From: Paraphysomonas bandaiensis | Lineage: Eukaryota > Chrysophyceae | NCBI GenBank assembly: GCA_965644295.1 | Contig: CBFFRP010000296.1 | Coordinates: 186,001-250,000 of the forward strand | DNA: 64,000 bases | Reading direction: 5' to 3' | Shown: positions 1-12,166 of the stretch, one piece after another | How the letters are laid out: the number at the start of each line of letters is the position of its first letter | Numbering within the stretch: position 1 is the stretch's first letter | Notes under the pieces: model-generated | Seen by the model: only the letters and a program-made list of their open reading frames with translations | Databases searched by the model: none | Told to the model about the DNA's origin: nothing | Position numbers and translations under genes: made by a program

Positions 1-2212
1 TTGATAGGACTAGTTATCCAGGGTATGTCGGCCCGACTTGGCATAGTAACTGGCAAGCATTTGGCCCAGCTCTGCAGGTACAACTTCCAGGACTTGCATA
101 TACTCTGTGAATAGCATATATCATGTGTGGTATACAATATATTTTCCACTCCAATTGTACTGTCTGTGCTGAGTTGTACTTTCTGTCAATATTGTGTGGT
201 ATATTGACAACATGGTGAGCAGACAGGAATACTCTGCCACCAAATGGGTGAGCTTGTGGGTTATGTCCGAAATATCAATCATTGCGAGCGACGTCCAGGC
301 AGTTATCACATCTGCAGTGGCTCTCAAGATTCTGTTCGGTCTACCCCTCTGGATGGGATGCATCTTAACCGCATTCGACGCCCTTACATTTTTGTCACTT
401 CATCTTCTGGGTATTAGAAGCTTGGAAGGGTTTTTTGTTGCCATAGTTGCGGTTATGTCGATATGCTTTTTTTACACATTTTCTTTGAACCCTCCTAGCC
501 CTGTGGAGGTATTGCAGGGTGTTGTACCTACAATACCATCTTATGGACTCAGCACCGCAGTAGGTGTGGTAGGATCACTTATTCTACCACAGAACTACTA
601 TGTGCACAGGTACTAGAATAAATGACGTAGTTGACCGTATTTAAGCGTGTTTCTGCGTGTGTCCTTAGTGCGGTTGTACTGAGTCGAAAGATTGACAGAA
701 GGAATGCAGTTGAGGTATGAATATACTATATGAGCTTTTTGTGGTGGTCAGGACTGTATTAGGTCAGGGAGGCGAATAAGTATATGCTAGCGGATGCGGG
801 AGTGGCCCTATTTGTTGCCTTCCTTCTCAATTTTGCCGTCATTAGTAACTTCGCTGAGCTTTTTTTTCATATAGGTAGAGGAATATTGTTATTGCTGATG
901 TCCATGTATTATACGATGCAATGTCATTATCTACAGATATTTTTGACTGCCATGATATATACATGTAGATTGCGCAACAGCGTCCACGACATCGGCTTGT
1001 ATAGCTGATTCAGATGGCTTCCACCACCACCACTACGGTACCTGTACCACTCAAGATAATGTAAGTTGTTCAATGGGTAGCAAGGAAGAGATAGGTTATA
1101 TGCAGCATTGTTGTACGGCTGTAGTACTTATGTGTGTTTCGTCACTCTACGATGTTTTCTCACGTACGCTTAGGAACAAGGATTTTGTCAACATATCGGC
1201 CTCAGTGATGCAGACGCTGCCCTTGAGCACGTATTGGGACATACAGCTGGGTACGTATGGGCACTTGGGCTATTGGCCTCTGGACAGAGCTCTACAATGA
1301 CTATAACATATGCGGGACAGTTTATAAATGAAGGATTCGGAGAGGTACTATCCTATTTGTGTTTATAATACTCGACTGTAGTTTTACCAAGCTCGTGCTA
1401 CATGTACTGATGTGTACCCCGTATATTCCATCGTTTTATGTTTTATTCTCGTGCAGTTCCATATTCCTCTTTATCAAAGGATATCTCTGTGTCGTTTGGT
1501 TGCGTTGATACCCTCTGTTATTGCTGCTGTTCTTGAGGCCACTTATCCCTCGTCTATGGATGATGCAACGCAAGTGGGAAACATCATTGCCTCTATTTGT
1601 GTCCCGTTCGCTATTCTTCCTATGCTTAAGTTCTGTACATCTACGCGTTTGATGGGGGTGAGTGCTGAACTTGTATTGTGCTTCGATGTTTGTAAATTGA
1701 AAATACTTAAATTTATCGAGCTACAACTGCTGTTCACCAAGCACATGCAGAAACATTGCGCCACATATGAATAACCAACTCTTCTCACGTAGGAACACAC
1801 AATGAGTGTCTGGAGTGTGTATCTGGTGTCTGCGGTGACAATATTTCTGATCATATTAAATTGCGGACTCTTCTTTGAGTACATCATCGCTCTCAAGTAA
1901 ATACGCAACTATCGTTTCATTGGCATATTTAACGATGTCTCCCGCAGGTTTCTACCAGTATTTTTAACTACATTCTTATCATGTCTAGCTTCGGTGGGAT
2001 ATCTTTACTTGAACTATCAGATGGTCGACGAAGAGATGAATATTCTTGCTTTACGATGCATAGATTACTTAGAAAGATGTTACTGTTGCTGCTTTTGTAC
2101 GAGTGGCAGTGACAGGCCGACGAGAAATGGGCAGAAGAAATCAAACGTGGAAATGTCCGATAGTCAATGTTTGGATACAAGCAGTACTGCACTCTTTAAC
2201 GGCCATCAGTAA
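1..2212 (+). CDS. NRAMP (SLC11) metal-ion transporter, 5' part outside window
   Basis: Proton-coupled divalent-metal transporter of the NRAMP family, read across several exons: 1-77, 223-609, 669-714, 763 onward, then pieces near 1195-1365, 1450-1660, 1800-1900 and 1945-2212. Family landmarks are clear: [59 protein letters not shown] with TYAGQF, and [10 protein letters not shown]. The first exon with the TM1 DPGN site lies before the window. The TM6 motif, normally MPHNLYLHS, reads LPQNYYVHS after splicing, so the Met and the His at the metal site are Leu and Gln. The protein ends in a Cys-rich hydrophilic tail. Exon edges after 1000 are approximate. The family call is firm; the substrate is uncertain because of the altered motif. 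Confidence 0.9.
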
Positions 2213-2301
2213 TGTGCTTTCCTGAAAGCGGAACACATTTCACTCAATAGTTCTCATTAGGATGCAGTTTTTTCTTTCTTGTTTGGTGTAATACACTCTG
2301 A

Positions 2302-3021
2302 AGCAATGCTACTACGTGTGGTGTATTTTTTAGATGCGACATTAATACTACTCGCTTGAGACTGAGTAAGCGGGCTTTTATGATGATAAAATCTATAGTA
2401 ATAATGTGAAACGTATATTGACACATACATACATACACATCATACACATGCATGCGTTTGCTGCACATACACATGCATGCGTTTGCTGCAAATTAACGAC
2501 AAATCTTGAGCATATATAAATTTCACCTAAACTCATAGTTCATTACAGATTATAGTACCATCTACTAGTTCTCATTATTGCTAGCGCTTGTAACAGAAGA
2601 GCAATAACTGTACATACAATGAATAAACTGATTATTACCCAACAGCCCAATAGTACTCCAGCTCCGTACTCTACTACTCTAGTACCACTACTTATTACGT
2701 GATACTAGCCGGGGTCTCTGTAGCTGAAAGCCATTTCTGATACATTTCTCTTTTTACCACGACTGAGAGCATTGCGCAGTAAGTCGAGCTTATCCACTAC
2801 CTCACCTGCAACCTGCATGGTCTTCGTTTTCCATTTCGAACACGGTTTCATGCTGTAAATCAGCGCATAAATCAACGACGTACTCGGACTGAGCTTTCAC
2901 TGCGCATTCCAAATGCTTTACTCCACGTTTCCCTCCAATGTTAACAGGCCTAGTGCTTGCGTCATCGTCAATAACCTCGAGACACACAGCACAAATTAGT
3001 AATTGATGCACTTCCATCCAC
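2302..3021. repeat. Direct repeat R, copy 1
   Basis: A block of about 720 bases that recurs at 8468-9150 in the same orientation with only scattered differences by eye. Copy 1 carries an extra short tandem stretch of CATACA/TGCATGCGTTTGCTGC units near 2420-2490. It covers the 3' exons of the zinc-finger gene on the minus strand. Confidence 0.85.
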
Positions 3022-3426
3022 ACTCTCCGCATTCCTACCGGTCATGGGAACCCACTTGTCATGCTCATTCTGTCGAGTAATTAAATTACCCTACAAAAAG
3101 CTTATTTTAGCTACATATTATATACATAATGAGGCATAAACCTTTACAATAGCTCTCCCGCATAGACAGCTAGTATTGAAGCTTGCTATACGAACCATGT
3201 ATCTGCATTCTTTATTTCTAGAGGAGCACATCACAAAGACTTCTGGGTCATATAAATCTTTCTCTTTCTTCCATACTTGTAAACGCCCTTCACATCGGTT
3301 GTAGTTTGGACAGGTTTCGTGTAGTTGCTGTACCATTTCACATTGTCGTCTCTTGAAAGGGCTGCGGTAGCTACTTGAACACGAAGATGACGACGACTGA
3401 GAGTCAGTCCTACTGTTTGAACTCAA
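2705..3426 (-). CDS. Hypothetical cysteine-rich (zinc-ribbon-like) protein
   Basis: Not assigned to a known family. The first exon (from 3426) starts with a Ser/Arg-rich stretch and then a C-x5-C ... C-x5-C pattern (CPNYNRCEGRL ... MCSSRNKECRY) followed by CLCGR, resembling topoisomerase-type or GRF zinc ribbons. A plausible intron (gttta...tgtag, about 50 nt) follows. Downstream exons carry ICAVCLEVIDDD and a KHLEC motif, another possible metal site, then a basic tail ending RDPG with the stop at 2705-2707. The join between the last two frames is unresolved. The 3' half is duplicated near 9 kb, so the annotation could be a repeat-borne gene. Confidence 0.45.
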
Positions 3427-3429
3427 AGT

Positions 3430-4123
3430 GTGGACAGTATCTGATGAAAATCTGACCTATGGTTTTTATTTCGTCAGCATTTTGCCTCGACATATATCGT
3501 AACTACCAAAAAAAAGTGATCAGGAGTATTTCGTATATAGGTCTCCTAGAACCTATATATTGTTTCCTAGAACTTAAAACTGATTATTTCCAATCGCTCC
3601 ATTTTTAAAGTTCATTGTGAAACTTTGTAAAATATTATCTGACACAGACCATTGAATGGTGTATCTGTAAGTAACTGAACTTAAAACTTACTCAATTAAT
3701 GAAAATTGTAATCAGCACCTCTTTAACTCACTAAAATTATATCGTCACAAATAAACAGACCACAATTCTAACTGAAAAATAAAATGTTAGATGAAGCATA
3801 AAATGTGAATATTACGTGAAAGAAAAGAATAAACAATAAAATTCAGTATTCTGTGGATATTATTTTAGCTGCTTTTTATTTGAGCATTCAGGTTAAATCA
3901 GCAAACGCACATTTATCACTATCCGAAGCGGGTTTTCTCTTCAATAAGAGACGATAACGTATCATTCATATAAGCATTATTTTCAATGCACAAATAGGTA
4001 CATATACATAGGTGTGAGGTACTATAGAAAGTATACTCTCGAAACTACACTCGGCGTAGCTGTCTATTGAAATATTCCCAGTAAAAGTGGTAACTAGTCA
4101 CACATGGCATCAAATATCGCGAG
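3430..4123. other. AT-rich intergenic stretch
   Basis: No coding signal, RNA gene or repeat was recognised here. The sequence is AT-rich and lies between the start of the zinc-ribbon-like gene and the 3' end of the GPCR gene. Confidence 0.5.
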
Positions 4124-5381
4124 CTAAAATTCTCCTGCAGAGCAGTCGCTTCGCGATCCAATATAGCTGAAATAGGACGACTGTTGACTTGACTGCACAT
4201 CAGAACTCGGATTAACATGTAACTGTGACGTATCGGACATTGAGTCATTAGTGGACGAGTTCCGAAAAAAAGAAAAGTACGTAGCAATGGACAATGCAAC
4301 AGACAAGAAGTATGTTTTCCACTTGTTGAGCACATTAGGCGTAGCACTGTAGGCTAAGGCATCCAGGAACCCTTGCGTTCTAATGATGGTCGCGCCTATC
4401 AAAGAATATATCTTGTAGTTGGGCAGACCAACAGTCACTTCTGCAAGTCTGAACGCATAGATATCATTCGATGGCATAATGTAATACAGACATAGTGGTA
4501 TATAATAAGCACTCCTGGCATACAATATACTGTTGCACGGTTGAACTAAGTGGTATATCAAAGATTTAAAAAGGACTCATATACCTGTGGTACAACTGGA
4601 AGGCATAAACGATGACCAAAATAATTGGATACCATTTTATTCTATCAACCAATTTTATTATTCGATGTGCCTCGGTTGCGTTGCTTTTCTGTAACGCAAT
4701 ATAATTTATATACAAACTTGTATATATATGCAGTGAACTTGTACCTGCCATGATCGGACTCGACGAAGCACCGAGATATACGTGCACCCATTGAACGTAA
4801 TAGACAATAATAGTGGTACGTAGAACGTCACCATGACCCAGATAAAACCTAACTCATTTCTGTGTTCATTCGAAGTGTCGAACTTTATCCAACAAAATAT
4901 GTCGTCATCATTCTTACCAAAGCTGTTTGTTGTGGCCGGAAGCCAAACCATTAGCAATGGGCATCCAAACACAAAAACGTAGTGCCATCGATGCACCCGA
5001 ACAAAATATTCTTGCGTCAAAGAATTACGACTGAGAAATATCTTCCTCATGCACTCCGCTACTATGACAGTCGTGAAGGTGGACACCAGATTGAAGTATG
5101 TGGATATCGGCCCATAGAGCTTACAGGCGAAGTCATTCATATAACATATCTGTACAAATGTAGATATCGAGTATCCTGTTAGCACCAGTAATATCGTCAG
5201 AGAGGAGGGGTGTTACGTGTATCGCATGCTCACCATAAGAGCCGATAGCCAGCCACAGTGCGAATACTTGAGAGGGATTCCGTAACTCAGGAAACAATAT
5301 GTATGTGAGTAGAGTGAAGGTGTTCCCAATACAGGAAAACACTGTTGCGATAATGATACTAATGGGCACCTCCATCTTCAT
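4124..5381 (-). CDS. cAMP-receptor-like (class E) seven-helix GPCR
   Basis: Seven-transmembrane receptor of the cAMP-receptor/cAMP-like group, expected in the plasma membrane coupling to heterotrimeric G proteins. It starts at ATG 5381 (MKMEVPIS), with TM1-TM2 in exon 1, where GNTFTLLTYILFPELRNPSQ is the typical TM1/loop signature. A 58-nt intron near 5180-5236 restores the frame to SYGYSIST. Exon 2 holds TM3-TM5, including the TTNSFG...CWI extracellular signature. Exon 3, from about 4692, carries TM6 (KWYPIILVIVYAFQLYHR), and exon 4 TM7 (IRTQGFLDALAYSATPNV). The cytoplasmic tail is short and Ser-rich, with potential phosphorylation sites. The N-terminal extracellular segment is only a few residues, so an upstream exon could be missing. 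The ligand is unknown. Confidence 0.8.
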
Positions 5382-5706
5382 GCATTTCTCTGAGGTCGAG
5401 AGACGCTGCTGGCTATTGTCAGATCCTGCCTCTTAGCTCCTGTACCTGTACACTGCATGCTGTACCTATATATAGTACTGTACATGCTGCACTGCTGAAT
5501 ATTAGATTATCTACTGTATATATTCCAATTTTTAGGATAAAACCCCCTATTTTATGGATAAGACATGGCAATATACTGTGCTGTTCCTACTGCTGGGTGC
5601 AGTTTGAATTGCACGCCATGAGCGACATGTAGCCTAATAGTTATATACTTGCCACCACATGAGCACATACAGTGGGCTTTCAATTACCTATTAAACCTGT
5701 AGTATA

Positions 5707-6234
5707 ATGTCGTCGAGTAGCAGTGGTAACGATGATCTAGAGGAGAATGAGTCCTCTAGAGTGCTGGGTATTGGGGCCGGAACATTCACAGTGGCCTTTA
5801 TGTTCTTCATAACTGTATTGGTGTGGATACTCACTGCACCTCAAGCAGGATTACTGAAGAACATGATGCGAATCACAACGATAGTCTTATTCCTCTCTGT
5901 GTTTGCGATATTGCTATTTGCGGATCGCGACAGTCAATACAAAAACCAAGAGGAAGAAGTCAAGGTAGTGACCAGAATATTTCTCATTACTTTACTAATT
6001 CACGAGTTCGAATACAGGACTACGATGATAGTTTAGGTCCGCGAATTGCGATTTCGGTGTTGATGATATTCAGTACTCTCCTGTCTGGAATGATGGTGTT
6101 TTTCAATCACTGGACAATCCCGTTCAATGTACGTTCACTTCAATGTAAATTGTGATGCTACTCATTAATTCGTTTCACTATGGTCCTAGGCATCAAGTCA
6201 AGATCTTGACAACTCTGCTTTATGGCAAGAATAG
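5707..6234 (+). CDS. TMEM218: TMEM218-like small membrane protein
   Basis: Three exons (5707-5964, 6018-6128, 6190-6234) with 53- and 61-nt introns give 137 residues with compatible phases. After an acidic Ser-rich N-terminus come three or four membrane helices. The motif VLGIGAG at the first helix, an R after LLFA at the end of the second, and the EEEVK..DD..GPRIAIS stretch before the third match the layout of TMEM218. In animals TMEM218 is a ciliary transition-zone protein working with the MKS/tectonic module. The similarity was judged by eye from the family pattern; length and topology agree. If correct, the organism builds a cilium at some stage. An unrelated small membrane protein remains possible. 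Confidence 0.55.
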
Positions 6235-6769
6235 TTAGTGCAGAATGTGTGCAGTTATTGCAGTTCCTGGCCTTATATATATAGATTTGATGTACGTTGC
6301 CAGTTTTTGTCTCAGAGTATTTGTATCTATAGTAGCTGGAAAAACTTACAATTAAGTATGTCAAGTGTTTTTGTTATATTTGAAACTATATATTTTGGTG
6401 AGCTAGGGGCCTCGGAAAGAGGTTTACCGTGTCTAGTTTCGGTTGGCGACCTCGGTTGGAAACAAGCTACGCGTAACATTTTATATATTTTTAATATTAA
6501 TCAGCATTGTCCTGTAATCATTAATATTGACGTTGTGCGTGCTATGTATGCTTAATGAGAGCATTGTTCACTGAATATTATGTCGGGTAGCTACTTGAGA
6601 CTAACAAAATCCAAATATTACAACTTCAGCAGAAGTATTTTAGAGTTCGATAAGTACAGTAGTATTTTATATACTAAGGACGAAGGTGCAGTTGTTTTAC
6701 AGTTGAACCATTGAATTACGATTCAGTATAACTCTACAATCAGACACGGCAACAGAATATCACAGTGCT

Positions 6770-7490
6770 CTATTCGTACTTATAAGTGGTAAAAAGTGGT
6801 CCTTCAGTGTAGGGTTCATATCTGGATGCCACCTTCGGATGTGTACCAACTTTTTTTCGGTAATTGGTTATGGCGGGAAATTGCTCAAGATATTCCTTTG
6901 CAGGAGGAAAGCCATCCAAAAATCCAGAAAATGGAACCGCAATGTTCACGAAGAGTGCAATGTCACCCACAGTAAGTTCTTTTCCACAGACAAAGTCATC
7001 TTCAAACTGGGAGATATACGTCTCTATCTTAGACAGAAGGACGTGTAGAACTCCGTCAGTCGCACATAATGCTTGACGGGCAGCAATTTTAGCTTCAAGC
7101 TCTTGAATGCCGAACGTAAATTGAAAGCATGCAAATATACAGTCTGTCCAATCTATGCATTCATTCATTTTCAATTCGAGAATCGGATCGGATGGTATCA
7201 TTCCTCCCATCCTACCAGCATAGCGCAAAATGGCTTTCGATTCGGAGAAGTACTTCCCATCAACTTCAAGAAGAGGTAAATTCATCAGAGGAGCGGTAGA
7301 AATCAAATCTTTCTTCATTTCAGTATACGAAGGTCCCTGAACAATGTTATTTTCCCAGTTAAGACCTGCGAAATAACTGTAAGTAGACATAGAGGGCACC
7401 TGAGAGTTAACCTGCACAGTGCAGAGCCAGTCGGCACTGCTCTCCCCTGCCAGGAATTCCCCAATAAGTAAGTTTATGCAACGCAGACAT
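6770..7490 (-). CDS. Glutathione S-transferase, sigma/Nu-like
   Basis: Cytosolic GST. The start is ATG 7488-7490 (MSALHKLTYWGIPGRGEQCR), which supplies the catalytic-Tyr N-terminal strand. A 46-nt intron (7411-7366, gttaac...tcgcag) restores the frame to CAGLNWENN. The N-terminal thioredoxin-like domain then shows NLPLLEVDGK and SESKAILRYAGR, the cis-Pro and glutathione gamma-glutamyl contact sites. The all-helical C-terminal domain contains GKELTVGDIALF, the usual N-capping/hydrophobic staple segment. Total length is about 224 residues, normal for the family. It likely conjugates glutathione to electrophiles or isomerises prostaglandin-like substrates; the substrate is not readable. An exon-2-only model would lack the active-site strand and is rejected. 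Confidence 0.88.
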
Positions 7491-8467
7491 TTTAACTAGC
7501 GGTTTAGATGAGATGTAGGACTTATCTTTGTATAGTAATATCGATGCAGGTGTCAGAGTATATCACCCGCCTTGCAAAGAAATCAACCTGCAATATGCAT
7601 CATATGATACACACGTCATCTTGGATACGCATGCCATCAAACCTAAAAATCTGGGATTTATAAATTCAGTGGAATTCCAAAAGTACAACAGAAAATTTCA
7701 CGTGCGATGTTGTAGTACTGCATATACTGCTGTAGTCACCTGTGCTGTCCGTGCTCCATGGGCATGTGCGTGATCAGATATGGACCATTTCCACTTTAAC
7801 CGTGAGCTATAGTGGCCCCAAGTGCAAGCTCGCTGGATACCCGCAAATTACGCTGATTCTACGCAGTTACCCTCCCTGCTGTTCACCATCTTGATGGACC
7901 TGACAATATCGGTCGCACTCATGTTTAAGATTGTCCTTCCCGTCCCCCGACAAATATTACGCTGGGCTTATCGCGACCCTGCATAACTCAGTATAGGCCT
8001 TTCATGGCACTAGCTGAGTGACCCCCTACCCGCAAACAAATAATGCGCAGGGATATTGTAAAGGTCTATTAATTGCTTTGCTTAATCAACAATAGCCCTA
8101 CACTACGGTTATATTCTTCCACAACCGTATAACGCTGCGCACACCTTCTAGAACCACAGCACATAAGGTCGAATGCGAACGTGGCTATTAAAATTTCTGC
8201 ATGTCTCATGCTCCAGTGGAGTTACTTGTAGATCATTAGTCATTATTTTGTACACAACGTGATAAAAGGAGACGTCAAGAGTGCCGTGAAGCAATCTTAC
8301 TTTGATTGCGTACTAGTAACGTTAATATATGTCAATGACTAGCTGATATTCGGGAAATGTACTCTTCATGATGCTGTGATCTTGAAAAAAGTACATTGTA
8401 TGCTACAATTCAGAGTCGACTAATAGTACATCGTACACATGCATCTGCAAATTAACGACAAATCTTG
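7491..8467. other. Intergenic stretch without recognised genes
   Basis: No supported gene. Around 7770-8150 the sequence is less AT-rich and contains repeated short phrases such as tacccgcaaa and ttacgctg, possibly an old repeat. No termini or target duplications were found. Confidence 0.4.
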
Positions 8468-9150
8468 AGCAATGCTACTACGTGTGGTGTATTTTTTAGA
8501 TGCGACATTAATACTACTCGCTTGAGACTGAATAAGCGGGCTTTTATGATGATAAAATCTATAGTAATAATGTGAAACGTATATTGACACATACACATGC
8601 ATACACATGCTTGCGTTTGCTGCAAATTAACGACATATCTTGAGCATATATAAATTTCACCTAAACTCATAGTTCATTACAGATTATAGTACCATCTAGT
8701 TCTCATTATTGCTAGCGCTTGTAACAGAAGAGCAATAACTGTACATACAATGAATAAACTGATTATTACCCAACAGCCCAATAGTACTCCAGCTCCATAC
8801 TCTACTACTCTAGTACCACTACTTATTACGTGATACTAGCCGGGGTCTCTGTAGCTGAAAGCTATTTCTGATACATTTCTCTTTTTACCACGACTGAGAG
8901 CATTGCGCAGTAAGTCGAGCTTATCCACTACCTCACCTGCAACCTGCATGGTCTTCGTTTTCCATTTCGAACACGGTTTCATGCTGTAAATCAGCGCATA
9001 AAGCAACTTTACTTGGACTGAACTTTCACTGCGCATTCCAAATGCTTTACTCCACGTTTCCCTCCAATGTTAACAGGTATAGTGCTTACGTCATCGTCAA
9101 TAACCTCGAGACACACAGCACAAATTAGTAATTGATGCACTTCCATCCAC
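8468..9150. repeat. Direct repeat R, copy 2
   Basis: Second copy of the block at 2302-3021. It matches the 3' part of the zinc-ribbon-like gene, including the basic tail ending RDPG, but stops where copy 1 continues into the upstream exons. It is therefore probably a truncated duplication. A minus-strand reading frame (9036-8836) remains open. Confidence 0.85.
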
Positions 9151-9589
9151 TATACAATCACAATTTCGCTGCAATCAAGTCAGAGTTATCATCACTACAA
9201 AGATTCTTGTCCCCTCAGTGTGTTGGAGGGACTCTTTTTTATTGGCAAGCTCTATTTCTGATTGGCTTCTGCGGTATGCGTTTTGGACAAGACGATGAAA
9301 AAACGACGCTTTTGTTCTCGTTAGCACGAAGGGCATCCCAGTAGAGCTCATAGAACTCCCATACATACACTCGTATCCAGAATATACTCCAGAGCGCAAG
9401 TAAAAATCCCTTGCCTGACGATCCTGCAGAGTATTCGATCATGGAAGTCCGCAGTCCTGATCCCTTATATCAGACATTGATTGCATGCTCTTACTTGTCC
9501 AGATACACTGTATGAAATTATTCAAATCGTTACTTATATTCGCCGCAACAGAATGGTTATTTTAAACGAGCAGCAGCATTCATTCGACA

Positions 9590-9690
9590 CTTAGTAACAC
9601 TATCAATATAATATACAGTATTTTGTTTAGTAACATTCGACACTTAGTAACACTTACTTCTATTCACACTTAGTAACACTATCCATATAT
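9590..9690. repeat. Short tandem motif cttagtaacact
   Basis: Three imperfect copies of a unit containing cattcgacacttagtaacac lie within about 100 bases. No function is apparent. Confidence 0.6.
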
Positions 9691-9939
9691 ATAGTATTTT
9701 CATCATTTTTTCAAACTATCAATATTTAATGTGAGTGGAGACTTTCTGTGTCCTTCACACATAGAGGAGATTGTGTATAATCTTTTCGTTTAAGCAACCT
9801 TTATCTATCCGTGGTTGAACGCTTCCTTGATTTTAGACTAAGATTCGGTAACAATATAGGGGGTGAAAGTCTTATTATTAGCAGTTGGCGTCAAGAATCG
9901 ACACCAGGTAAGTAGTTAGATGAAATCTAGTCAAGGTAC

Positions 9940-10180
9940 CTGTAACTAACTATACTATAATTACTATAATTACTCTCATATCCTACTATAATTAAACACT
10001 ACAGAAGCTGCTTGTGTGCCGACGAAAGCACCAAGGTGCAACCACTTCTGTTCTTGTGTATGAGAGAGAAGCTCTCTGCGGACGTCTGTCCTTGAGGTAC
10101 TGAAGGTTCAGTCAGGAGGACGCCCCTTAGGATAGGGCTCCTCGGGACTTTAAGGAGAAGGATTCTATATCAGTGAGTCA
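9940..10180 (-). mobile_element. 3' tail fragment of a retroelement family
   Basis: On the minus strand this piece contains caccttggtgctt, cacaagcagcttctgtag and then tagtaggata, the same order as the end of the decayed element at 45590-45660 (+). The fragment looks like a 5'-truncated insertion carrying only the 3' end, as non-LTR elements often leave. Confidence 0.55.
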
Positions 10181-10411
10181 AGTGTTATTGAACTGAGATA
10201 CATGGACGAGGGGGTATGTTGGCGTGGCGTCTCCGCTCAATATACAGCAGTAGCGTTGTGCTCAACCATATTGCAAAATCAAGCGTTACATTAAAGTACT
10301 GTAATAAAATGGTCGAAAATGTAAATAACAAATGTATTGGCCACAACAGGAGGAAAGGCAGTGTAACCAGTATTTGTATATAGTTTAACACGGAGTGCGT
10401 TAGTTGTATTT

Positions 10412-10515
10412 AACCACGTTTATTAAGGAGGCATATCATCCTACGCTGAATATTTTGAAACGAGGGCGAAAAGTCCAAGTATTATAATTTAGATAAGGGA
10501 CGATACTCCCGAAGA
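10412..10515. repeat. Foldback element, diverged copy
   Basis: It shares taaccacg, aaggaggc, gaaacgagggcgaaaag and aagggacg.tactcc, in order, with the palindromic element at 38656-38775. The hairpin is less perfect here. Confidence 0.65.
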
Positions 10516-10925
10516 TCGAAGTTACTTTTTTCCAATGAAAAGTATTGTAAATGTACGTAAAAATCGACCTAAACAGATGTACAGATATAGTGATATATTA
10601 TCTCGTAGACATACCTTTCGTAATTCAGGTGAAAAAGCAGCAATCTAATTATGTTTATAAGTCGTTAATTCGATGAGTGTTATTAGGTAAAGTACATCGC
10701 AGAAAAATTGTCTGAATTGTAAAAGACTAGTCCGTTATATAATTTACTTATCATCACATGGACACAGTGTTAACATACACCATTTATCACACGAACAAAA
10801 CATGACAAAATAATAGCTGAGTGCTTTGAACTTGGCTAACTCAATTTTAGCACAAATCAGAACGAGAACATCAAATTCAAGTATGATATCAGTATGCCCT
10901 TTTTGGCACAATAGATTGAATAACT

Positions 10926-11685
10926 TTAACTGTCATCTTGGCTGTGACTGTGACTCATCCCAAACGCTATACTCGCAGTAATCATGGTCTTAGCCCGATG
11001 CCATCTACTCATTACTAGTTGACGGCCGGTTCTTAGCTTTCTGACGCTATCAATAGGAATATTTCGTTCAACGTCGTCCTCTTCGTCGCCATCAAAAAGT
11101 ATGTCAAGCGTCCCATTTCCATTGATACCGAGAACACGACCATTAAAGTACAACACACTACCATTAGGACATGCGCTAACTAAATCACCGACTTCATAAT
11201 CGAGCCCGTGCATAACTAACGAGCAGTTTTCAATGGGAATTTCTTCGATGTCATCGCCAAAATCTACATCAAGTGTGGTCGACTTCACACCAACAACGAC
11301 ACCTTCAAACATCATAAACCCCAACTTTGCTTTAACAATATCACCAATCTGAAACACACAAGGTGATTCTGCTGCAAGTACATCTGCTACAGATCGTCCT
11401 GTACGAGTAGCTGCCTCTTTCACCATAATCTCCTCAAACCTATTCTTGAACAACGAAAATCCAGATGCCCCATTCTGCCATGGTTAAATCAACTAATTCT
11501 TAATGAACATATATACATTATACCAATTCCCCAGACTTATACTTCGGCAGGTACTCTTCTTCGTAAACTTTCGATAAGTGCTACAACACATATTAGAGAC
11601 AATAAGAAAAAATACATACTGCTACCTTAAAAACTTCAAGTTGAACGCTCTCAGGCTGTTCATGAAATGATGCAGCAGCACCCAT
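10926..11685 (-). CDS. Tandem Tudor/SH3-like domain protein
   Basis: Three exons (11685-11626, 11580-11524, 11474-10926) with 45- and 49-nt introns give about 221 residues with phase-0 joins. The N-terminus MGAAASFHE is a possible N-myristoylation site (Gly2, Ser6). A helical region follows (LEVFKHLSKVYEEEYLPKY ... FKNRFEEIMVKEA). Two repeats then start with IGDIVKAK and VGDLVSAC, each running into an acidic DVDFGDD or DILFDGDEEDD strand. This is the beta-barrel pattern of Tudor/KOW-like modules that read modified tails or bind acidic partners. The C-terminus is basic and then Ser/His-rich. Function is unknown; the domain call is by pattern only. Confidence 0.6.
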
Positions 11686-11894
11686 AATAGATCAGGAGCT
11701 TCAAAATTCCCCTACCTCAGAGTTCTTATAAGTACAATGGGCACCTTCCTCACAGCCAACACAACGAAGCGAGTGATAACTTCATCAATAAAAAGCAACA
11801 ACAACAAAATTCGTAACGTTTTACTTCAACAGTACAATTTACGGATAGGAAACCGTTACCGTAGCCCGTTCATATATCACACATTGTATATATG

Positions 11895-12132
11895 TGTATG
11901 TATGTATGTATGTATGTATGTATGTATGTATGTATGTATGTATGTATGTATGTATGTATGTATGTATGTATGTATGTATGTATGTATGTATGTATGTATG
12001 TATGTATGTATGTATGTATGTATGTATGTATGTATGTATGTATGTATGTATGTATGTATGTATGTATGTATGTATGTATGTATGTATGTATGTATGTATG
12101 TATGTATGTATGTATGTATGTATGTATGTATG

Positions 12133-12166
<34 letters not shown>

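Noticed and set aside
9239-9442. Short frame beginning MIEYSAGSSGK on the minus strand
   Set aside because: Too short, no motif and no splice partner.
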